Shown here: positions 1 through 7,922 of the stretch, piece after piece
How positions within the stretch are numbered: position 1 is the stretch's first letter
Layout of the letters: the number at the start of each line of letters is the position of its first letter
Assembly: GCA_902792005.1 (NCBI GenBank)
Contig: CADAXW010000003.1
Location: forward strand, 62,001 to 126,000
Direction: 5' to 3'
From: an uncultured Lachnospiraceae bacterium
Lineage (GTDB): Bacteria > Bacillota > Clostridia > Lachnospirales > Lachnospiraceae
Length of the DNA: 64,000 nt
The notes under the pieces: model-generated
The model's input: only the letters and a program-made list of their open reading frames with translations
Databases searched by the model: none
Told to the model about the DNA's origin: nothing
Translations under genes and position numbers: made by a program

Positions 1-309
<309 letters not shown>

Positions 310-331
310 TTGAGAATTCAGATTGAATCAG

Positions 332-360
332 GGGTGCGGCAGTTTTGCCGCACCCTTTTT
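332..360 (+). terminator. Rho-independent terminator after gdhA
   Basis: A perfect 10-bp stem GGGTGCGGCA / TGCCGCACCC with a GTTT loop is followed by five T residues, 22 bases after the gdhA stop codon. Confidence 0.93.
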
Positions 361-397
361 ATGTGCGTTATGAGCATTTCCCTTTTGAGTCGATTTT

Positions 398-406
398 TGG
401 TATAAT
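398..406 (+). promoter_or_regulatory. Extended -10 promoter for the membrane protein gene
   Basis: TGG followed by TATAAT forms an extended -10 element about 55 bases before the chosen start codon. No good -35 hexamer is seen 17 bases upstream, which is usual for extended -10 promoters. Confidence 0.5.
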
Positions 407-461
407 GGGGCAGTGAGATTCGATCATTATGATGCTATCAGGAAAAATGGGAGGAAGAGAG

Positions 462-1244
462 TTGAGTAAATCAGTGACAGGCGAGAAGCCTCTGGGACTG
501 CGCATCGGAGAGAGCGTGTTCTGTGTGGGTTATCTCATTACTATGATGATCCTGGGCTTTGTTTTTCTTACAAAGGCCATCAAAGGGTTTTCCAATTCGG
601 ATCTTCGGGCGGACTATTATCTTTATACATCCCTTGCAGCGCTGACGCTGGTGCTTGGTGATGCATTTCATCTGATCCCCCGGATCGTGCAGAATGTAAG
701 AGGAGAACGGGAAAAGGACGCATTTGCCCTGGGACTGGGCAATCTGATCTCGTCCATTACCATGACCATCACCTATATATTTTTATTTTTGGCGGTACAT
801 TTTGCAACATATCCCTTCTATAGCACAGAGGAGACCTTCATGGCGGAGGGCTTCCGTCAGGTGATCCTGATCCTGCTGCTTGTGCTTGCGACGGTAAGGG
901 TGGTGCTTTGCATCTTTCCGCAGAACCGCTGGTTTGACGGGGTGGGAGATCAGCGCTGGGCCCTCCTTCGAAATGTACCGTTTACGGCCATGGGGATCGT
1001 TACCGTGGTCTATCTCGTCCGATTCTACATGTCCGGTGTGGACATGGCGAACGGGGAAGGACTCTTCTTCAGCTTCCTTCCTTATTCAAGATTTTTGATG
1101 ATGGCGATCCTGGTGGTGGTGAGCTTCCTTTGCTATCTGCCTGTGGTTCTGGCAGGAAAGAAGAAGCCCAAGCTGGGAATGCTGATGATACCGAAGACTA
1201 TTTGCTATATTTGGCTGATATGCCTGTTTTTTGACCTGACATGA
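462..1244 (+). CDS. Polytopic membrane protein of unknown function
   Basis: This encodes about 260 residues with six or seven hydrophobic segments and short basic loops, so it is an integral membrane protein; I do not recognise a family. I chose the TTG start because GGGAGG lies seven bases before it; two in-frame ATG codons 30-33 bases further upstream have no ribosome binding site. The stop codon overlaps the start of the next gene in an ATGA arrangement, which implies translational coupling with the YgjP-like peptidase. The polar C-terminal region KKKPK lies before a last hydrophobic segment. There are no catalytic motifs that I can point to. Confidence 0.75.
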   Translation: MSKSVTGEKPLGLRIGESVFCVGYLITMMILGFVFLTKAIKGFSNSDLRADYYLYTSLAALTLVLGDAFHLIPRIVQNVRGEREKDAFALGLGNLISSITMTITYIFLFLAVHFATYPFYSTEETFMAEGFRQVILILLLVLATVRVVLCIFPQNRWFDGVGDQRWALLRNVPFTAMGIVTVVYLVRFYMSGVDMANGEGLFFSFLPYSRFLMMAILVVVSFLCYLPVVLAGKKKPKLGMLMIPKTICYIWLICLFFDLT

Positions 1245-1801
1245 CAGAGATTAAATACAAACTGATCCGATCCAGACGACGAACCATCGGGCTGGAAGTT
1301 CGTACCGAGGGTGTGATCGTTCGCGCGCCGCTCCATACGCCCATGGCGGAGATAGAGGACTTCATGCGGCGGAATGCGGAATGGATCCGGAAGCATGACG
1401 AAAAGGCGGAGAAAAGAAGAAAAGAGCAGGCGGAGCTGGAGCCCCTCACCATGGAGGAGATCCGCGCCATAGCCGAGAAGGCTTCGAAGGTGATACCGGA
1501 GCGTGTGAGATACTATGCGCCCCTGATCGGCGTGACCTACGGCCGCATCACCATACGGAATCAGCGCTCGAAATGGGGCAGCTGTTCGGCAAAGGGCAAC
1601 CTGAACTTCAACTGCCTGCTGATGCTGGCACCGCCGGAGGTGCTGGACAGCGTCGTGGTCCACGAGCTGTGCCACCGAAAGTATATGGACCATTCCAAGG
1701 ACTTTTATGCAGAGGTGCTGCGGGTATTCCCCGAATACCGGAAGTGGGACCGCTGGCTGAAGGAAGAAGGACATCTCATCCTCAGCAGGATGAAAGTGTG
1801 A
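1241..1801 (+). CDS. YgjP-like zinc metallopeptidase (DUF45 family)
   Basis: This 186-residue protein carries the metal-binding motif HELCH (His141, Glu142, His145) followed by KYMDHSKDFY, the arrangement typical of the YgjP/WLM-like gluzincin group distantly related to SprT proteases. The N-terminal half holds the usual basic strand RSRRRTIGLEVR and the segment RSKWGSCSAKGN. The family has been linked to DNA-protein crosslink repair and to type I restriction neighbours in other genomes, but no restriction genes are here, so the substrate is unknown. It overlaps the upstream membrane gene by four bases. Its stop codon lies inside the 78-bp palindromic repeat that separates it from the convergent NlpC/P60 gene. 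Confidence 0.88.
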   Translation: MTEIKYKLIRSRRRTIGLEVRTEGVIVRAPLHTPMAEIEDFMRRNAEWIRKHDEKAEKRRKEQAELEPLTMEEIRAIAEKASKVIPERVRYYAPLIGVTYGRITIRNQRSKWGSCSAKGNLNFNCLLMLAPPEVLDSVVVHELCHRKYMDHSKDFYAEVLRVFPEYRKWDRWLKEEGHLILSRMKV

Positions 1802-1873
1802 CAAAGGGGACAGTCCCCATTGTCACGTTTTCCCGGGAAAACGTGACAAGAGGGACTGTCCCCTTTGTCACAC
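1796..1873. repeat. 78-bp palindromic repeat, copy 1
   Basis: The whole element folds into one long hairpin: outer arms starting GTGTGACAAAGGGGAC and ending GTCCCCTTTGTCACAC pair perfectly over 22 bases, then two mismatches, then an inner perfect palindrome centred on CCCGGG. Each half can also fold alone around GGGGAC-N-GTCCCC. It lies between convergent genes and contains the stop codon of the upstream one. A second copy of equal length lies at 17956. It may act as a bidirectional transcription barrier or be a mobile REP/BIME-like element. Confidence 0.9.
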
Positions 1874-1882
1874 CCTTCGCCG

Positions 1883-3085
1883 TCAGCGGCTGATGGGTAT
1901 CAGGTAGATCTTTACGATGGGATCATCCATTCGGATGTTGGTTACGGCGTTTTTGATGTCCCAGTTCTGCTGCCAGAACTTATCCTCGGAGGAGGTGTCT
2001 CCCCAGAAGAGGCCGATGTGGCAGTCTTCGCCGGGGTTCCAGTTGGGCTGCAGATAAAGGATGTCGCCTTTCTGGGCATGACCGCTGGCCAGCAGGTCTT
2101 CAATGGAATCATATGTCTCATATTTGATCAGGCCGCTGGTGCAGAGCTTCATGTAGTTGTCAGCGTTTGTATAACCGCCGCGGCCGCCCATGTCAGAGAT
2201 CTTGGAAAGGTCGCCGCCTGCGGACTTCAGCATGTGGGCAATAAAGCCGGCACAGTTCATGTGGCTTTCGTCGCCGTACTCGCCGTAGGGGCGGATCAGC
2301 ATTTCCGGATCATCCGGATAATCGGTCATAGGATTAAAGTTGGTCTGATAATAGTAATCGGACTGGTGATCCAGCATCCAGCCAAGAAGATCCGTACAGC
2401 CCAGATACTGGTCTATGGTAGGTGTTCCGTCGATGACAGCACCGCTCATGTCCATGTGATATTCCGTTCCGTCTATGGTGATATAGGCACCGGGATGGAG
2501 CTGTCCGTCGCTCTCGGCATAATACTTCTTTCCGTCTGCTTCCTGCCAGCCGGAAGCCGGGGTCAGTGCGCCCTCGGCATCGGCAGAGTAGAGGTATCCG
2601 TCAAAAGAAACAATGGTGTTCTTTGCGATATTTCCCTCATGATCTACATAGACGTCCTTGCCATCCACCTTTGTGATCTGATTCTTCGGAAGAGAGCTCT
2701 CTGTTGCTGCTTCCGAGGCCGTTTCTGAGGCTTTTTCGGTAGAAGCTGTGGATGCCTTCGGCTGTGCCGCAGTAGTTGCTGTAGCAGCAGGAGTCTCGGT
2801 GACGGGTGTCTGCACCGTCTTTGCAGCCTGTCCGGCATTGTTTTCCGATTTCGCTGGTTTGGACCTGTCATTTGCGATCAGGGATATGGTGAGGCAGGCA
2901 ACCAGCACAAGTACCACTGCGATGGCAGCGATGAACATCCGCCGGTTCTTCTCGGCGATCCTTGCCTTCTGGCGCTGAAGCCTTGCACGTTCTTCCGCGG
3001 TCATGGGGCGTTTTGCCTTTTTGTTCCCGGAAGATGCATGACCGGTCTGGCCGGGCCTCTGATTGTTATTCATTTCTTCACTCAT
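1883..3085 (-). CDS. Membrane-anchored NlpC/P60-like wall hydrolase with wall-binding repeats
   Basis: The 400-residue protein has a basic cytoplasmic N-terminus, one membrane segment (about residues 50-71), a Thr/Ala/Ser-rich linker (75-133), then choline-binding-like repeats such as DGKKYYAESDGQLHPGAY, and a C-terminal cysteine peptidase-like domain. The probable catalytic Cys278 is in HMNCAGF and His356 in DCHIGLFWG, the pattern of NlpC/P60 peptidases that cut peptidoglycan stem peptides. It therefore probably acts outside the membrane on the cell wall. The next gene upstream is a clear paralogue with the same layout, so the pair arose by tandem duplication. Peptidase activity is inferred from the Cys/His pattern only. 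Confidence 0.8.
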   Translation of the reverse strand: MSEEMNNNQRPGQTGHASSGNKKAKRPMTAEERARLQRQKARIAEKNRRMFIAAIAVVLVLVACLTISLIANDRSKPAKSENNAGQAAKTVQTPVTETPAATATTAAQPKASTASTEKASETASEAATESSLPKNQITKVDGKDVYVDHEGNIAKNTIVSFDGYLYSADAEGALTPASGWQEADGKKYYAESDGQLHPGAYITIDGTEYHMDMSGAVIDGTPTIDQYLGCTDLLGWMLDHQSDYYYQTNFNPMTDYPDDPEMLIRPYGEYGDESHMNCAGFIAHMLKSAGGDLSKISDMGGRGGYTNADNYMKLCTSGLIKYETYDSIEDLLASGHAQKGDILYLQPNWNPGEDCHIGLFWGDTSSEDKFWQQNWDIKNAVTNIRMDDPIVKIYLIPISR

Positions 3086-3120
3086 TTTCTGTTCCTTCGA
3101 TATAAAACGATCGTCAATTT

Positions 3121-3153
3121 ATCTTATTGCTATCTTATTGCTATCTTATTGCT
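3121..3153. repeat. Three tandem 11-bp repeats upstream of the NlpC/P60-like gene
   Basis: ATCTTATTGCT occurs three times in a row, followed by a partial fourth copy ATCTTGC. The array lies in the 94-base gap between the two paralogous hydrolase genes, within the probable leader or promoter region of the downstream one. Copy number may vary by slippage. Confidence 0.85.
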
Positions 3154-3179
3154 ATCTTGCAGCTTCCTGCTTTTTCATC

Positions 3180-4409
3180 CTAATTTCCGTCGATAGGCAG
3201 GAGATAAACCTTTGCAATAGGAGAGGGCATGGTGATCTCTGTGGTACGGCATCCGCCCTGGTCGATACTCCAGAGCTTATTTTCGGAGGAGGTTTCTCCC
3301 CAGAATACACCTACATGGCAGTCCGGAGTAACCTCTGCATCCTCATCCTTTACAGGATAGAGGTAGATGATATCGCCCTTCTTTGCCTTGCCGGAAGCGA
3401 GAAGCTCCTCAACGCTGTCGAAGGTTTCGTACTTCACAAGCTCCTTTAATGCAAGGTAGAGGTAGCTGTCCGCATCTCCGTACTTTGCATCCATGCCCAT
3501 CTCAGAGAGCTTCTCCAGGTCTCCGCCTGCCCCCTTCAGAAGGCTTGCAACGAAACCGGAGCAGTTCATACCGCTGTCCTCACCGTACTCGCCGTAGGGC
3601 TTGATGAGATTCTCGGGCGTATCTACATTTTCCCAGATCCCGCGATAGGGGGTCTTGAAATAAAAATCATTAAAATGTTCCTCCATGTATTTCAGCAGTC
3701 CGGTGCAGCCCATGTACTGATCGATGGTAGGTGTGCCGTCGATGATATAACCGGCGGGTGTGAAATGATAGGTCTCGCCGTCAATGATCTGGTCCTGATC
3801 CTGATAGGTCTTGCCGTTCTCTTCGGCGTAATACTTCTTACCGTCCTTTTCCACCCAGCCCTTGGCCTCGGTAACATTTCCGTCGGCAGCAACGGTGTAG
3901 AGGTAGCCGTCATGGATCACCAGGGTGTCGGTTGCTCTTGCGCCGTCCGCGTCGAGATAGTAGCGCATGTCATCCTGGTTTACGATCTTATCCTTGATCA
4001 GAGAACCGTCGGACTCGCCCCAGTAGGTCTTTCCGTCGATCTCGGCCCAGCCATGGTAGGGCGTTTTCTTCCCTGCGCTGTCCTGGGAGTACAGCTTGTC
4101 GTTCTCAATGACGAAGCTTACGATCTCCGGCTGCGTAGTTGCAACCATGACGGTGCTGGCTTCCTGCACGGCAGTGGTAGCTTCACTGGTCGATTCCGTT
4201 TTCTTCTCGTTGGTGAGAAGCGGTCTTAAGAATACGAAGAAGACGGTAACCATTCCTGCAAAAAACAGGATAGTCACGATCAGGAGAATGATCTGCTTCG
4301 TGGCCTTCTTTTTCCGTACCTGCTTTGCGGCTTCGATCCGTTCCCGGTTGATCTGGGCGCGGCGGTCCAGTACTTCTTCTTCGTCGGTATTTCGGTTGTT
4401 CTTACTCAT
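3180..4409 (-). CDS. Membrane-anchored NlpC/P60-like wall hydrolase with wall-binding repeats (paralogue)
   Basis: This 409-residue protein repeats the layout of its neighbour: basic N-terminus, a membrane anchor at about residues 40-64, a Ser/Thr-rich linker, several YG/DG-type wall-binding repeats (for example WAEIDGKTYWGESDGSL), and a C-terminal cysteine peptidase-like domain with Cys283 in GMNCSGF and His365 in DCHVGVFWG. The two proteins share the stretch IDGTPTIDQY before the catalytic domain. A probable promoter lies about 100 bases upstream. The ribosome binding site, AAGGACGG, is only moderate. Likely role: peptidoglycan remodelling at the cell surface. The repeats suggest binding to a wall polymer, which is not identified. 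Confidence 0.8.
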   Translation of the reverse strand: MSKNNRNTDEEEVLDRRAQINRERIEAAKQVRKKKATKQIILLIVTILFFAGMVTVFFVFLRPLLTNEKKTESTSEATTAVQEASTVMVATTQPEIVSFVIENDKLYSQDSAGKKTPYHGWAEIDGKTYWGESDGSLIKDKIVNQDDMRYYLDADGARATDTLVIHDGYLYTVAADGNVTEAKGWVEKDGKKYYAEENGKTYQDQDQIIDGETYHFTPAGYIIDGTPTIDQYMGCTGLLKYMEEHFNDFYFKTPYRGIWENVDTPENLIKPYGEYGEDSGMNCSGFVASLLKGAGGDLEKLSEMGMDAKYGDADSYLYLALKELVKYETFDSVEELLASGKAKKGDIIYLYPVKDEDAEVTPDCHVGVFWGETSSENKLWSIDQGGCRTTEITMPSPIAKVYLLPIDGN

Positions 4410-4505
4410 TTTCAGTGTCCGTCCTTAATCTTTTCCAAATTATTCTGAGCTTATTTTGATCTCTTGTCATAGTCCGCAGCCCCCACAGGCGGGAGCAACT
4501 GTATC

Positions 4506-4534
4506 AGTTTAGCATATTGCCGGCTGCGATTCAA
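4506..4534 (-). promoter_or_regulatory. Sigma-A-type promoter of the wall hydrolase gene
   Basis: On the minus strand TTGAAT and TAAACT are spaced by 17 bases, about 100 bases before the start codon of the 409-residue hydrolase. Confidence 0.5.
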
Positions 4535-4556
4535 CCGGTTTCATGCACGGTTTCTG

Positions 4557-5594
4557 TTAAAAATAATAGGTGGGCAGGAACATGGAGACGATCCGGAAGG
4601 TCCGGTCAAAGGAGGAGACATCAAAAAGCACGCCTCCGAGGATGATGGCCATGGTGATCAGGATCGGCAGCACCTTCTGATATACGGAGCTGCTGCGGAT
4701 CAGAATGCTGAGCACCAGGGAATAAACGATACAGACCAGAGTATACAGCGCCACCTGCCCCAGCAGCAAAAGCCCGTTTCCGCCCTCGGTGATCCAAAGC
4801 ACCGGCCAGGTGATGACGGACATGGGGATGATACAGGAAATGATATGCAGAAGCCGCATATAGTAGCGCTCCCCGCCACGGAGGCGGAGATAGAGCCGTT
4901 CATCAGAATCCTTTAAAAATGTAGCGATGCCGATGAGTCCTGCGGTCAGGATAAAGAGACCGGCCAGCTTACGGACAGGGATCTCCACCTTTTCTTCCCG
5001 TGTCAGCTCATTATATACGCCGCCGGTGGTATCCTCCACCCGGAAGATCTCATTTCCGTTCCGGAAATCCTGATAGACCTTGTCGATGGCTTCGAAGAGC
5101 TTTGTCTTATCGATGCCCTCGAACAGGGAGCTCTTCTCGATCTCTTCCTTCATGACTCTTACGGATACAAACCGGAAAATGTGCGTAAAGATCTCGTCCC
5201 GGCTGAGCGAGGGGAGAAGAGAAGCCTTTGTGGTATATACCTGGATGGGTGTATCGGTTCCTGCATTCAGGGCCTTTTCCGTGAAGCCCCTGGGGATCAG
5301 GATGCCGAAGTTTGCGTTCTTAGCAGAGATCTCATCATACATGGCCTCTTTGCTGTCTACCTTATAGAAATGGAAGATGGAATTGGTGGTGCAGAGATCC
5401 TCCACCATGGCATTCATATCCGGATCTTCATCTTCACAGATCACAGCCACAGGAAGGTATAAGGACTTCTGGGAAGCGGGGATCTGCCGGTAGATCACAG
5501 CAAGAAGAAGCAGGATCACAAGCATGGCCACATTTACGGGCTGTGTGATGCTGCGCTTCAGCATTATGAAAAATCGGTTGAAAAACAGTTTCAT
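4557..5594 (-). CDS. ABC-2 type exporter permease, second subunit
   Basis: The 345-residue protein has one N-terminal membrane helix (about 17-37), a large extracytoplasmic domain (about 40-205) and a C-terminal block of about five helices. This is the YhgE/DrrB-like layout of ABC-2 permeases that export lipids, peptides or drugs. It starts 12 bases after the stop of the other permease and is the last gene of a four-gene minus-strand unit (small conserved protein, ATPase, permease, permease). The two permeases differ in sequence but share topology, so they probably form a heterodimer with the ATPase. The exported substrate cannot be told from the sequence. Confidence 0.82.
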   Translation of the reverse strand: MKLFFNRFFIMLKRSITQPVNVAMLVILLLLAVIYRQIPASQKSLYLPVAVICEDEDPDMNAMVEDLCTTNSIFHFYKVDSKEAMYDEISAKNANFGILIPRGFTEKALNAGTDTPIQVYTTKASLLPSLSRDEIFTHIFRFVSVRVMKEEIEKSSLFEGIDKTKLFEAIDKVYQDFRNGNEIFRVEDTTGGVYNELTREEKVEIPVRKLAGLFILTAGLIGIATFLKDSDERLYLRLRGGERYYMRLLHIISCIIPMSVITWPVLWITEGGNGLLLLGQVALYTLVCIVYSLVLSILIRSSSVYQKVLPILITMAIILGGVLFDVSSFDRTFRIVSMFLPTYYF

Positions 5595-5606
5595 GAAAAA
5601 GACCTC

Positions 5607-6716
5607 TTAGAAAAGGATATGCTGTGTCAAACGGATCATGGCTGAGATCGGGTTGTAGGTGGAAAGCTCCTGCAGGAATTTCGGCAGGAATTCCTGCGGG
5701 ATCAGGCCTCCGGAGAGATACATCAGGAGAATGATCCCGATCAGTATGATCAGATTGGAATATACAGGGTTTCTTGCGCTGTATGCCAGAAGCAGGATGA
5801 AGCCTCCGATCACCATAAGGATCGGCAGGATCAGAATAAGCGCGGTAAGTTTCGGACCGATCCCTGCGATCAGCAAGCCGGCAAAAATGATCAGAAATGC
5901 GGCGTACAGGAGAAATACGGTACTGATCCATTCGCTGAACAGGATCCCGCCCTTCTTCAGGCCGCAGCCTCTCTGGCGGATGACATAGGCGCTCTTTCTT
6001 CCCTGATAAAATGTAGTCAGTATGAAGCAGAGCATGCAGAGGACCAGAAGCGTATAGCTTCCTGCCAGCTGGCTGGTCAGAGGAAGTCCGGTCAGATCGT
6101 CAAAGGACTTGGTTTCGAATAAGTTGTCACGGGCCAGAACGTAGGTCAGATTTCCGTGACCCACATCTCCGGCAAACTTTTCCACTTCCTCCTGATCAAT
6201 GGGAAGCTGACGGCCCACGGCCCTGATGGTATATTCGATGGACTGGGAGGTTCCCAGCATATCTGCACCGGACAGGAGGAGATCGTTGATGATATGCTCC
6301 TCCAGAGTGTCATTATTATGGAAGATGATGCGAACGGGCTGATCGTTTTTTCCGTTGATGATACCGCCTACAAATTCATCCGGGATCACGATCAGTGCAG
6401 TGATGGTATTTTCCTCCAGAGCCTTATAGCCCTCCTCGGCGGTGGCCATTTCCTTAATGTCCAGAGTCTCGCGGAAGGACTTCATGTCCTCTATCAGCTT
6501 CAGGCCGAAGTCGCCGTATTCGGAGTCAGTGGCCATGACAAGCCCTACGGGAACACGCTCATAGCTGTTGGCGTTGAAGAAGAGCTGCTCACCGTTTTTG
6601 ATGACGATGAGAGAGACCAGAAGAAACAAAAGGGTATAAAGAACCGTGGCGGGAAGGATTCGCACCGCCCGCCTCAGGTCTGTCAGTATGGTTCGTTTCA
6701 ACTGGGATATGTTCAT
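5607..6716 (-). CDS. ABC-2 type exporter permease, first subunit
   Basis: This 369-residue protein starts with MNISQLKRTILTDLRRA. I prefer this ATG because TAAGGAGA lies about 10 bases before it; the longer reading frame upstream would overlap the ATPase gene and has no site. It has an N-terminal membrane helix (about 20-40), a long extracytoplasmic domain and five to six C-terminal helices, as in YhgE-like ABC-2 permeases. The start falls five bases after the ATPase stop codon. It likely pairs with the following permease and the ATPase to form a complete exporter. Confidence 0.82.
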   Translation of the reverse strand: MNISQLKRTILTDLRRAVRILPATVLYTLLFLLVSLIVIKNGEQLFFNANSYERVPVGLVMATDSEYGDFGLKLIEDMKSFRETLDIKEMATAEEGYKALEENTITALIVIPDEFVGGIINGKNDQPVRIIFHNNDTLEEHIINDLLLSGADMLGTSQSIEYTIRAVGRQLPIDQEEVEKFAGDVGHGNLTYVLARDNLFETKSFDDLTGLPLTSQLAGSYTLLVLCMLCFILTTFYQGRKSAYVIRQRGCGLKKGGILFSEWISTVFLLYAAFLIIFAGLLIAGIGPKLTALILILPILMVIGGFILLLAYSARNPVYSNLIILIGIILLMYLSGGLIPQEFLPKFLQELSTYNPISAMIRLTQHILF

Positions 6717-6721
6717 TTGGA

Positions 6722-7402
6722 TCAGGATCTCCTTAACAAATCGGATATGGATACGTCTGCAGGATAATCCCGGAGACTGGTACACTGATGATCGTGCAGG
6801 AGCCATACCTCATCGCAGAATTCAAAAAGCTTTTCATCGTGAGATGCGATCAGCAGGATCCCTCCGTTGGAGCGGAAGGAAAAGATGTAATCGCGAATGG
6901 ACTCCTTTGCCACGATATCAAGTGCGGCCAGGGGTTCGTCCAGGAGCAGGATGTGGGGCTTGTTGATGAGAACGGTGGCTATGGAAAGCCGCTTCTTCAT
7001 ACCTCCGGACATGCTCCGTACGGGAACCTCCAGAAAGGTATGAACACCAAGGATCGAGAGGTTCGTGTTAGTCAGGGTATCATAAATCGCAGCTTTGTCC
7101 AGCGGGGTCCACAGCCGGATATTATCCATGGCGGAGAGCTCGTCGATCAGCGCATTTTCCTGAGTTACATAGCCGATGGAACGCTGGAACAGCTTGGGGT
7201 CATCATGGTAGGTCTTTCCTTCCAGTCGGATGGTTCCACCGCTTACGGACTTGGCTCCGGCAATGGCGGAAAGGATCGTGGATTTTCCCGAGCCGTTCAG
7301 CCCCAGAAGTCCGATGGCCTGTCCCGGCTTTGCGGAAAATGTAACGTCCCGTAAGATTTCTTTCTTTCTGTATTTCAACAGCACATGCTCTAATTCCAGC
7401 AT
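6722..7402 (-). CDS. ABC exporter ATP-binding protein
   Basis: The 226-residue protein is a complete ABC ATPase: Walker A GLNGSGKST, Q-loop region YVTQENALIDELSA, signature MSGGMKKRLSIA, Walker B HILLLDEPLAALD and switch His in LIASHDEKL. It powers the two ABC-2 permeases encoded directly after it. The short C-terminus has no regulatory extension. The aspartate after the Walker B glutamate is followed by IVAKES in place of the commoner P-x-x-R, a minor variation. It begins nine bases downstream of the small conserved gene, so all four genes are probably one operon. Confidence 0.92.
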   Translation of the reverse strand: MLELEHVLLKYRKKEILRDVTFSAKPGQAIGLLGLNGSGKSTILSAIAGAKSVSGGTIRLEGKTYHDDPKLFQRSIGYVTQENALIDELSAMDNIRLWTPLDKAAIYDTLTNTNLSILGVHTFLEVPVRSMSGGMKKRLSIATVLINKPHILLLDEPLAALDIVAKESIRDYIFSFRSNGGILLIASHDEKLFEFCDEVWLLHDHQCTSLRDYPADVSISDLLRRS

Positions 7403-7411
7403 GATGTCCTC

Positions 7412-7690
7412 CTAGTAGAAAAGGTCTTCCTCGATCACATGGAACTCCAGATAATCGAAATCGATGGTTTCTATAAAACTGTCCGCGGTAAAACGGGTCT
7501 TCGCATGGCGGATAAAGTCCTTTTTGTTCAGCTCCAGCCAGATGGGGATCGCAAGATCCAGGCGGTGACAGCCTTCTTCCAGGGCTTTATATACCTTATG
7601 CGTACGGGTTTCATCGGGATCATCAATCTCGACCACCGTGTCCTTCAGGAGATGCGTGTCTTTTACAAGCTTCATCCAAACGCGAAACAT
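7412..7690 (-). CDS. Small conserved protein of unknown function
   Basis: This 92-residue acidic soluble protein has no membrane segment or signal peptide. I recognise the pattern MFRVW-K-x-KD, HKVYKALEE, DLAIPIWLE, FIETIDFDYLEFHVIEED as one seen in small conserved proteins of many Clostridia, but no function is known to me. It is the first gene of the ABC-2 exporter operon in this window. AAAGGAG lies about 14 bases before the ATG, slightly far. Its frequent presence in other genomes without this exporter, as far as I recall, argues against a dedicated exporter role. Confidence 0.8.
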   Translation of the reverse strand: MFRVWMKLVKDTHLLKDTVVEIDDPDETRTHKVYKALEEGCHRLDLAIPIWLELNKKDFIRHAKTRFTADSFIETIDFDYLEFHVIEEDLFY

Positions 7691-7738
7691 TTTCTCTTTA
7701 TTTCTCCTTTGTTTTGGAGTATGATAATAGGGTGTTTT

Positions 7739-7776
7739 TGTTCACATTTGAACAGAATTTTAACACCCGGTGTCAA
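7739..7776. promoter_or_regulatory. Two inverted repeats in the divergent region before htrA
   Basis: TGTTCA-CATT-TGAACA is a perfect 6-bp inverted repeat; six bases later TTAACACC-C-GGTGTCAA is an 8-bp inverted repeat with one mismatch. Both lie in the 232-base gap between the small conserved gene and the divergent htrA-like gene. They may be protein-binding sites for either unit. Confidence 0.4.
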
Positions 7777-7922
7777 AGAATTTTAAATAATTCTCAATAA
7801 GTATATCACAATTTTACCATAAAAAAAGATTAAAGTTGTGGCATGTATTGATGATGTATCTGAATAACATACTGTTTTCGACCAGGCGCTGGTTTGGGAA
7901 TGACGAAAAGGAGGCATACGGT

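Noticed and set aside
1573..1893. Open frame through the first 78-bp palindrome
   Set aside because: It is an alternative frame of the YgjP-like gene; no ribosome binding site and no protein-like composition.
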